Made by a program: the position numbers and the translations under genes. From Pelargonium nanum (taxonomy: Eukaryota > Streptophyta > Magnoliopsida > Geraniales > Geraniaceae): a DNA stretch of 21,906 nucleotides. A model generated the notes under the pieces. The model made no database searches, was not told where the DNA came from, and worked only from the letters and a program-made list of their open reading frames with translations. Positions 1 to 9,500 of the stretch are shown in pieces (positions within the stretch are counted from its first letter, which is position 1; every line of letters starts with the position of its first letter). The stretch spans positions 1-21,906 of the forward strand of contig JAYMTF010001680.1 in assembly GCA_036897485.1 (NCBI GenBank), read 5' to 3'.

Positions 1-3
1 ATA

Positions 4-44
<41 letters not shown>
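1..44. repeat. (ATT)n microsatellite
   Basis: About 14 ATT units at the window edge. It may extend beyond the window. Confidence 0.97.
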
Positions 45-718
45 CTAAGGAACTTAATAATTATATACAGTTGTGTTGATTTTGTAATTCTTCAAATAAT
101 ACGTTGGAAGTTGTATTTGTATTGCTACGTACATAACTTGCTTAATCTTTAATTTGAATGGATTGTAATATACGTATTTTCGACTCAAGGTTAAATTTGG
201 CTAGATGTGTTTTTTTTATTGTGTTAAAGTAAGAGGTGTTGAGGCTTCAAAATTGAAATTAGATTATTTAGTCCTTAATCCAAATCCCAATAGCTTGTCA
301 TGAGTCCTGAGACACACACATAATTAATATTATTAAGGGTAAACAAGTATAAAAGTAAGTCAGTAAGGAGGGTGTTACTTTATCTACTTGAGAATTCCCC
401 TAAACACATTAATTCAAATAACAGGAAACTAGCTCTAAAGTTCCCCCTACTCCTTGACTTCCTTTACCAAAAAACTCATTACTTTAGTTCTTTGGAGCTC
501 CTCATTACTTTCTTAAACTTGAAATAGCCAACCAAGAATGGTACTAAACTCCTTCCCTATTCCTCTACTTTTGAAAGACTCAAATGTGTGGGGCGAAGGC
601 AATCAAATATCCTAAACACCCTCGAGGCTGCTGTGCAACACATTAGCCTTACACAAGTTCCCTTGATGCTAATCTCAACGCTATGACATGGGAGTGCTTT
701 GTGGCATGCGGGTCTACA

Positions 719-902
719 TCAAGGTTTCTACCTTGAGGCGAGCTTGTTTGGTCTTGCTTAGAGGTTCTTTGACATGGACTTGACGGTGTGGAGTGCGGCT
801 CATTCTCAAGACCTTTTGAGGCGTGCCCACTTGACCTACTTCAAGGTTCCTTGAGGCGATCTTGGCGCCGAGCCGCGAGTCTGGTTGGAGGTCTTTTGAC
901 AC
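719..902. repeat. Imperfect direct duplication in a GC-richer patch
   Basis: Unit A (719-774) and unit B (841-902) share TCAAGGTT, then CTTGAGGCGA.CTTG, then AGGT.TTTGACA in the same order. A third partial copy, TTTTGAGGCGTG, lies near 814. The base composition differs from the flanks. The patch may be a decayed transposon or an old tandem repeat; no family is recognised. Confidence 0.45.
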
Positions 903-1250
903 AACATCTCACTTCTAATTTGTTGGTTGACTCGCAATTTGTTCAAGCTTCTTCTACATTGAGGTGTTTTACGAGTACACGTACGTATTTATTGTAAAAA
1001 AAAATATCTATCATGTAGATGGGGTTAAAGGTACATCTTAAATGAAAAGTTATAGATGGACTAATTAGAGTGAAGTGTTTGGTTAGAGAACAAGTAGGTA
1101 CTTATGGGAAAGGTATAATTATGTATATAATGAATGTGACATTTATGCAATGACATAGGTGATGTGTGGTTTTGGTGTTTTGCTTGTTCACAAAGGACTC
1201 TATGCTATACTAAACATTAGATTCACTGTATCTAGCACCTATTGGCTTTA

Positions 1251-1290
1251 AAACTAAATCAAATCAAACTAAATCAAACCAAACCAAACC
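1251..1290. repeat. AAATC/AAACC pentanucleotide-like simple repeat
   Basis: Alternating AAATC, AAACT and AAACC units, ending in three AAACC copies. Confidence 0.7.
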
Positions 1291-1833
1291 AGCTATATGC
1301 CTATATGTTCACAGAGTGAGTGACTGTTATATTCCCAATTTCTGCTTTCAACCAATGAAAAATAGAGTCTATTTAATTCCTGTTTCAGTTCTTTGTGTAC
1401 CGTTTCTGCTCATTATTAGACTGCCATATTTTCAGATTCTAATGAATTGAAAACAAACTTGGTAGTATTAATTTTCTTGGTCCCACAAAAACAAAATGAT
1501 GCTACTGCTGGAACATCAACATCGATGATTACAAGTTACAACATGCATGCTAAGCAAGGAAATTAGCATTTATTGAGAAAGTTGACCCTACAACCTCTTG
1601 TTTCTCTCATTGTGGTAAAGTTTTTCCGTGAATAATATGATAGCTGAAATATATTCAAGTAACACATGGCCAAGTGTCACGGACAAAGAGAACCACTCCC
1701 GTGCAACGATTCGAATTTTTACAAACAAATATAAGAGTGTTACATGAATAGTTCTTTTGGTACGTGACATTCTCTTCCATCTAATCCACAGACGCATTGT
1801 TTATAGACTTATGTTGACATTGCTTCCCTACGC

Positions 1834-1839
1834 CACGTG
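1834..1839. promoter_or_regulatory. G-box CACGTG
   Basis: Exact palindromic CACGTG in the context GCCACGTGTTA. Such sites bind plant bZIP/bHLH factors. It lies well downstream of Fd-GOGAT, so it is either chance or serves a gene outside the window. Confidence 0.4.
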
Positions 1840-2070
1840 TTAGTGGTTGCCAAATTCTTTTGCGGAACCCCTTGTTGCTGACAACGGAATTCGTGTACCT
1901 CATCCAAATCCTTTTCCATCGGGATGCCTATATTGTGCATGTATGACCGATATCAATCCCCATTAGATCTTTTCTAAGACACATTAACAATTTAGTTTGG
2001 CACTCGTCCAACGAAGTACTCATGACATTTGTCTCCGCATCTATTCTTGATCCCATTTTTCTTCCCGTCT

Positions 2071-2076
2071 CACGTG
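2071..2076. promoter_or_regulatory. G-box CACGTG
   Basis: Exact CACGTG in the context CTCACGTGACA, about 65 bp before a plus-strand TATA-like run, TTTATATATACA (about 2139-2150). The spacing is promoter-like, but no coding region follows that I can support. Confidence 0.4.
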
Positions 2077-2275
2077 ACACAAGGGTGTGTTAAATGAGAG
2101 ATCATCCTAAAGTGATGTGAGAAATCTGTTTTGTTTATTTATATATACATACACACGTTCTCCTCTTTGAACCTAGGACATGTGAAACTTAGCTGCCACC
2201 TTTGGACTCCTCACGCTGGTCTGTATCTATCTGTTTGTTCGCTAACCTAAAGCCAGATAATATATTTTAGTACAA

Positions 2276-2300
2276 GTACATGTACATGTACATGTACATG
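2276..2300. repeat. (GTACAT)4 palindromic microsatellite
   Basis: Four GTACAT units plus G. Because ACATGT is its own reverse complement, the tract can fold on itself. Confidence 0.9.
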
Positions 2301-2662
2301 GCAATATAGGCAATCCAATATTTTAAGAATATTCCATTTTATCCATCTTCACCTGAATCTATCTTTCAAATGAAATATAAAATTCGGAACAAAAACCTTA
2401 CTATTCATATTTGATAGACAAATTGCTTTCCTTTCAAAAGTGACAATTTTATAAAGGGAGAATTCTATAACAAAATGAATAACAAATTTATCAAAAAATA
2501 TCAGAACACTAAGAACAAAACTGTTGTTGGTAGTACCTGAAAAATCCAAAGTATTTCTTTATGTTATAATAAGGAGTTGGTCCACAGCCTCAGGCTGCTT
2601 CCCATAACCAGCAGCAGCCCACAATGATACACTGCATATTATAATCTAAAAACAACTGACAC

Positions 2663-2678
2663 TATATATATATATATA
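2663..2678. repeat. (TA)8 microsatellite
   Basis: Eight TA units in AT-rich intergenic DNA. Confidence 0.9.
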
Positions 2679-3220
2679 ACATGCAACATTTCTATATATA
2701 TTCTCCAAAACCTTTTGGTAGTGTACAATGTATATATGCCTATCTTTATAAGTGCCAGCTTCTCAAACTCATCAACTTGCCTCATACTTCACTCTGCATC
2801 AACCAACTTGCCATTTTTATACTAATGTCTTGCTTTAAATAGCTAACACTGCACATTTTGGAATTTATTTTCCTGAACAGTCCTCAACTTTGTCTGACCC
2901 AAAATGCCAAAAGTTAATAAAGCCCTACAACTATAGCTATCTGACTCATCTGAGTTGGATTAAAAAAAAAAAGAGAGAATAGGCAACAAATTGCAACAGC
3001 TAAATTGATAAAAATAGCACAACATCAATATTTGACAGAATAAGATACTTATGCTGAAATTCCAATTTCTAGCTTACAAAAGAGAGATTTGTTGCAAGAA
3101 TTACAATTTGGAATCCATTATGAAGAAATAATGCTCTCACTCTGTGCTGCTTCAAACCAGTAAAAACAAGTAAATAGATCGATGATGATCAGCATGCATC
3201 GGCAAAGCCTTTTCGCATGT

Positions 3221-3226
3221 TTTATT
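3221..3226 (-). terminator. Candidate poly(A) signal AATAAA of Fd-GOGAT
   Basis: A minus-strand AATAAA lies about 190 nt downstream of the TAG stop at 3417-3419, a normal 3' UTR distance for plants. It is the first exact AATAAA I see past the stop. Cleavage would fall near 3195-3210. The actual site needs transcript data. Confidence 0.5.
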
Positions 3227-3416
3227 ATCACCGCTGTCCTAAGCTAAGCCAATTGGAATTTACAGTTTCTGCCACAATCTCTATACAACTGCTTACTGGT
3301 TTCATGGATACCTCCAACCTCTACATCTCCTTAATTATCTCACCTGTACAACGTGTAGTGTTGCAACCTTTGCGCCAAACTTATGGATGGCCTCATGGTA
3401 ATGTTGGATTCTTATC

Positions 3417-6400
3417 CTACGCAGACTGAAAGGTTACCTGCTCAGAAGATGTTGCTTCGTACTCCGCACACGCCTCTGGTGTGTCTTCTTCGCTAGGTGG
3501 AACCAGCTGCCAAAACAGTGGTAAATACTTGTCCCATTCATTCAAAATAGTTGCACCTTTAGTGCTCCCAGTTTTTTCCTACACAAATGGGGAACATTTA
3601 GTATATGAAAGCTCACATTGCAATCAAATACCCAAACGTGTTTGTAGATACAGTGGTTCTAGAATAAGTTGACGTAAGATACAATTTTCGTAGGTTATAT
3701 ATACTATAAGTAGCAAAGCACGATCATGCAGTTATATAGTGCACTTACCACATGGGCTTCAATGAGGCTCTTTAGCTGCATCTGCCCCACAGGGGCTTTT
3801 ACTCTCTGGATCTTCACTATTTCCTTATTTACCTGTCCAAGAGTTTCAATAAAGAAGATTTTAAAACTGTTTACAAAATATGCGACTTCTGATAAAACAT
3901 GTAAGTTAAGAGTAAGGCAATATTTGAGATCAGTTGCAGAACTGAGAATGCAAGTACTCTTTTGTGTGGTAATGATAACTATATTAAGTGCAGTAAAAAG
4001 GAGAAACACTCAAATTTAAGTCATATTGTGTATCCACATTCCAATAACACTTCCCATATCCAATAATAGTTACGAACCACACGATACAAAAGGACCTACA
4101 TAGATTTTTGCAAGCAATAGAGAAGACGGGACAGGAAGAGCATGCATGACAAACCTTTGGGATGAAAGTATCATCCTCATCGAGAAAGTAGGCCAAACCT
4201 CCGGTCATTCCAGCAGCAACATTTCTACCAACTCTGCGACAAGGAAAAACAATTGTTGTTTAAACATTGTAAAGCCCATTTCCTTCCATTTGCTAGACCA
4301 CAAGAAATTTACCAAAGTGAAGATGAATTACTCACTTTCCAAGTATAACCACACAGCCACCTGTCATGTATTCACAACAATGGTCACCAGTGCCTTCTAC
4401 CACAGCTTCAGCAAGTGAGTTCCGTACTGCAAATCGCTCCCCAGCTTTCCCTCTGACAAAGACTTGACCACCTGTGGCCCCGTACAAGCAAGTATTGCCA
4501 ACTATAGTTGCATCTTCAGGGCAAAAGCCTGTATTCTCCACAGGGGTTACAACCAACTCTCCTCCAGCCATGCCCTAGCAATATGCGTAGCATAGCATCA
4601 AGATTTCTAGACTAATAGTACACAAAACTATAATAACTCATGCAACTCAAAAGATGGTTGACACGTCAAGGTTGTACCCAACTTAGATGCTAATAAATAT
4701 TTACTTCATTGCAAAATAAATGGTTTGCTGGACTTTTTGCAAACATTATGGATAATTTTGTTAGTGATTAACTCATTTCAGTCAGCTGAAGATTACATGA
4801 GAAACTGCCAAGTCATGATAAGCAGCCTAGTAAACTCAAGTTGAACAGAAATATTTTAATGCAGATTCTTAAACTAGACAACTGAAAGATAATCAAAATC
4901 AGTAACATAACAGAGCTTTTAGTAAAGTCTTTAAAGTCCCTAACATAGCAGAATCGGAAAGATTTGGAAAGATTTGATAAACATACCTTTCCCACATAAT
5001 CGTTAGACTCTCCTACAAGCCGAATATTCATTCCAGGTGTCAAAAAGCATCCAAATGACTGCCCAGCACTCCCATTGAATCTAAATACGTGAAAAGAAAA
5101 AGACCATTTAGAGCATTCAAATATAGACACTGCAGTATACGAATGGAACATTGATATCTCCTAAGATAGCCTATCATACGTGATGTTCAGTTGCCCAGCA
5201 AAACCAGCGTCACCGTATTTCTTGGCAATCGCACCAGCCACACGCCCACAAACAGCACGATCTACATTATATATCTTCATAGTTTTATTGACAACCTTTT
5301 CATTCTCAATTGCATCTGACACCTGAATTTTTTTAGATGAAAATAAATTACAGTAGGTTCAGGAAAAGATAGCAAAGCACAAAATACATGCATGTCATCA
5401 GAAGCAAGAAGCTCTTTCTCATCTGGTAAGTATTCACATAGAGGAATTTAATGTCAAACATAGCAACAAAGGACTACTTTTGATTTTCAATAGGAAAATA
5501 GTCATTTTGCATGATCCAAATCAAGACAACATCATACTTTTATAAGACCTTTCAACTCATCCCATTAGAGCTGGGCAGGTCCCTCCTGGAACAAGACAGA
5601 TGCCTATCCTATTTTTAGGGTTTTGGCCTATTTGGGTTAAGGCAGTTTGAAAACTAATCATTAGAAGAAAGATTAAAGCCCTCACATTGGTACCATAGAC
5701 TTACCAACACTTAACCCCAACAATATCAACCTTGAGCCTTGGAAAAAGACTGACCTTAACATTCTCAATCATGTAATAACTAAAAAATAATGAAAAAGTA
5801 AAACGCCCACCAACCCTACTAACAATACCTTCACATCTACGAATAAATTTCGAGTTATTCAATCAATAAACTAGCATTTCCTTCAGCCTCTTGTATTCTT
5901 CATTGTTTATGAATAAAACTATTGTGATCCAAAAAGAAGATATAACAAGAGAACCCTTACAAATTATTTCCAATATTTTCATCCATATATACTGTATCAC
6001 TTAATAACTACAGAATTCCTTTTCTTTCCTTTATTGCCAAGTATTTTCTACAATGCAATGCAATTAACTAAATTGTACTCCTTCCGTCTCAAAATAAGTG
6101 AAAAATTAAGGAGAAGTTAGTTAGGGCTGTATATTGTCTCTTCTACCTCCCATGCACGGGATACCAACTAACTTAACATAGGGATTAGGGGCACTATTGG
6201 TAATTCATACATAACTAATTTCCTAAATGGAAACAAGACACTTATTTTGGAGCAAAAATGCAAATGAAATTGGAGACTTATTTTGGGATGGAGGGAGTAT
6301 ATAATAACTCAAACAAAATTGTGTGGTATTTTATCGCGAGATACCTCAAAACTTTTGTCCATAACACATAGTACTTATGTTTCATTAGCTAATATGATGG

Positions 6401-6566
6401 CTACACAGTGAACCTAGCAGCGACTTCAGTACAGTAAAATTGTATAGTTCAAGCAACAAAATCATACCTCTGGATCTGCTAGTAATATATCATCCAGAAC
6501 AGGACCATTTGTATGAACAGCCTGATTCCTAATTTCTGTACTGCTCCATTTTGGTAACCCAACATT
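3417..6566 (-). other. GLU1: C-terminal GXGXG beta-helix domain of Fd-GOGAT, exons 27-33
   Basis: Roughly residues 1324-1622. It contains the glycine-rich right-handed beta-helix of the GltS C-terminal domain, visible as [10 protein letters not shown] (exon 29), GMAGGELVV and [15 protein letters not shown] (exon 30), then [20 protein letters not shown] and [13 protein letters not shown] (exons 30-31). It is structural and helps hold the glutaminase and synthase domains together. Exon 30 ends after two bases of a Lys codon with donor GGAAA|GTGAGT, and exon 31 supplies the third base. The protein ends about 50 residues after the last helix repeat, with no fused pyridine-nucleotide reductase part as in NADH-GOGAT. 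Confidence 0.9.
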
Positions 6567-9500
6567 CTACATGAAGGCAGACATTGTGTTACATATAAGG
6601 CAGGAGCTATACTATATAAGAGAGAAAAGTCAGTAAGTCATGAAAGTTGTTTATGAACATACTGATAGAATGTAATTGAGATCGAGATGCTGAGTTTTCA
6701 CAAGTGAGATATCTCTTGCTCTTAATAAATCCGTTCGTCCAATAATGTCATCTAACTTATCATATCCAAGTTGTGCCAAAATGCCTCTAACCTGCTCGAG
6801 AGATTAAAATAAGATTAACTAATATAAACAGGGGAGGACAAATCATAACGATGAGTTCAAACTGATACTACACAGAGAAGCAAAAATCCCACATAATATT
6901 AAAAGGTAGGCAAGCATGTAAACAATTACCTCCTCAGCTACATATAGAAAGTAGTTGACAAGATCTCCAGGCACACCAGGAAATCTAGCACGCAGTTCTT
7001 CCCTCTACAAAGAAGATAATTTCAATGAAAAAGAGAACAGTAAAAGGCAAACCGGAAACTGTTAGAAAGAGCATATGAAATGAGAACATAATTGAACATA
7101 TTGATCCTTCTGTGCACCTGACTGGCAACACCAACTGGGCAATTATTTGTGTGGCAAATTCGAGCCATAACACATCCTGTAGCAATCATTGCCACAGAAC
7201 CAAAGCCATACTCATCAGCACCCATTGCTGCCGCCATTAGTACATCTACACCACTTTTGAAGCCACCATCAACTCTGAGAATAACCCTCTCTCTAAGCCC
7301 ATTTACAATGAGTGTCTGTAAGAGATCAATAATCAAAAGCATTGAGTGTCATCAATGAAAATCACAAGAAACTGTAAACTGAAATTCATCATTTCAAACA
7401 TCAACCTGGTGTGTTTCTGTAACTCCTAGCTCCCAAGGACCACCAGCATGCTTAATGGAACTAATAGGGCTGGCTCCTGTTCCACCATCATGCCCTGATA
7501 TCTGCAAATCCAAGTTCAAAGTCAGTTGCAACTTCTGATTGTTTAAACTATGCCCAAAGTGAAGTTTTGAACCTCAAAATTTGAGCAGAACATTTATCTG
7601 TTGTTTTCCGTGTCCCCAACAGATACTCTCAATCCTTTCAGAATTTTAGCATAAAAATAATTAGATATTATCATATCACAATCAAAGAATCAAAAGTTTC
7701 AATGGTTTCTAAATGCATTGAGTTATTGTCAGACAAGTAAGTTTATGAAAAGCCCCATATGCTACAATTTTAATTAAAGTTGCTACACATTAATCATGAC
7801 AATGTCTAATAAGCACACCACTTTACAAAGCTTTATATCTTTCCATGTTACAAGAGAGAAGAGTATACGATATAAATATTGGAATTTACGAAGTAAAGCT
7901 GAATGGCCACTAAAAATATCCTTTATATGATGGTTAACAAAACTATGTTGTTAAACATTTCCTAATACTAGATCCAAACTGAAGTGCACTGCATTCACAT
8001 ACCATAAACTTTGTTACTTGCCTCTCAGGTGGAGAGGTACTTCATCTTGGATGTTGAATATATAAAATATACTCCATCCATCCCAAAATGAGTGTTTTGT
8101 TTCTCTTGCATTTTTGTCCCAAAAGAGTGTACTCTTTCTATTTTAGGAAGTTAGTTATGCATGAATTACCATTAGTATCCCTATAATAAGTTATTTAGTA
8201 CCTCTTCATTTTGTTGCAGTCATGATGATACAAGAGTAAATGTACAACACTAACAAATTTTTCCTTAATTTTTCTCAAAAACCAAGACACTCATTTTGGG
8301 ATGGATGGAATATCATTTTAGTAAACACATTTTATCTCAACGATAATGGATAGAATATTTTTTTACTAAACCAATAGATGATAGGAAATGAGTGTATACC
8401 TGTATGACATCAGCATTACCCTTTGCAACCCCAGAAGCAACTGTTCCTATTCCAGCTTCTGCCACAAGCTTCACGGAGACTTTAGCCTTAGGATTGACCT
8501 ATTTGTTCAGCGGAAGTCAGTGACCATTTATTGGCAGTGGTCTAGGTATATATCGCTTCAAAATAATTTCAGCAGACTCAAGATAAATTGGATAATCACC
8601 TGGTGTAGGTCAAAAATCAATTGGGCAAGATCCTCAATCGAATAGATGTCGTGGTGCGGGGGCGGAGATATAAGTGGAACTCCGGGTTTAGAATTTCTCA
8701 ACCTTGCAATATATGCACTCACTTTTTTCCCAGGTAGCTGACCACCTTCACCAGGCTTTGCCCCTTGTGCAATTTTAATCTCTAGTTGATCAGCGTTGGC
8801 CAAGAACGTTGGAGTGACACCAAATCGTCCAGAAGCAACCTGAAGATGTAATATAATTTCGTCAATCCTTGACCTTTAGTAAATGATTTGGTAAAGAAAT
8901 TGAAGTGCCATAAACAATCCAACAGTTTTACGAACGTTATTCATAGTCGTACTCTTTGATCCAACAGATAGTTTTGCAAAAAGAAAGCCAGAGGAGTTCA
9001 CCAGACACACACACACACAGTCTGAAATGGAGTCCCAATGGACCAAGCTACACAATAGGGCAGCTCTCCCCTATCCCCATAACCCCTCCCCACCACACCC
9101 AATAGGATCGGAACCCACTACCTCCACTAGAGAAGTGTGACGCTTGAACCATTAGGTATCCCCTTTGAATCCGGATTGTGGTGCATCTTCAAGGGAATGC
9201 TTATAAATGCATATTTTGTTAAATTTCAAGTAATTTTGAAAAGGGGCAGTGTCATGACCTGCTTGATAGCACTTGTGGCAGTGTCCCCATTTTGTAGACC
9301 TTTGAGATGTGGCAGTGTCGGAGAGTACCCGTCAACAACATCTGTAAGTGGGCTCCAGCGAATAGGATCCTGTACAGAAACAATGTCATTTATACCATGA
9401 TCTTTAAAATATGTTTTGTGACTATTACCTCACAAATTTTATACACAATTAACAGATTACCTCACCACCTTCCCCTGAATTAGATTTTCCACCTATTCTA

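Larger units (their letters stand above)
45..3200. other. Intergenic region downstream of Fd-GOGAT
   Basis: AT-rich DNA with no supportable gene. Open frames of 60-70 codons at 714-902 (minus), 788-997 (plus), 1588-1797 and 2349-2549 (minus) show no family motif. The stretch about 570-970 is GC-richer and holds imperfect duplications. Two CACGTG G-boxes and a TATA-like stretch lie at 1834-2150 and simple repeats are scattered, each listed separately. Confidence 0.6.

Noticed and set aside
714-997. Overlapping 62- and 69-codon frames on opposite strands
   Set aside because: They lie in a duplicated GC-richer patch, lack any known motif, and the overlap suggests chance openness from base composition.
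3704-4019. Overlapping 97- and 101-codon open frames on both strands
   Set aside because: The minus frame is exon 32 read through into introns on both sides; the plus frame is its antisense shadow. Only 3749-3832 is coding.
9105-9154. A functional tRNA gene
   Set aside because: Box A and B likenesses are present, but no cloverleaf arms, anticodon stem or acceptor pairing can be drawn; a SINE fits better.
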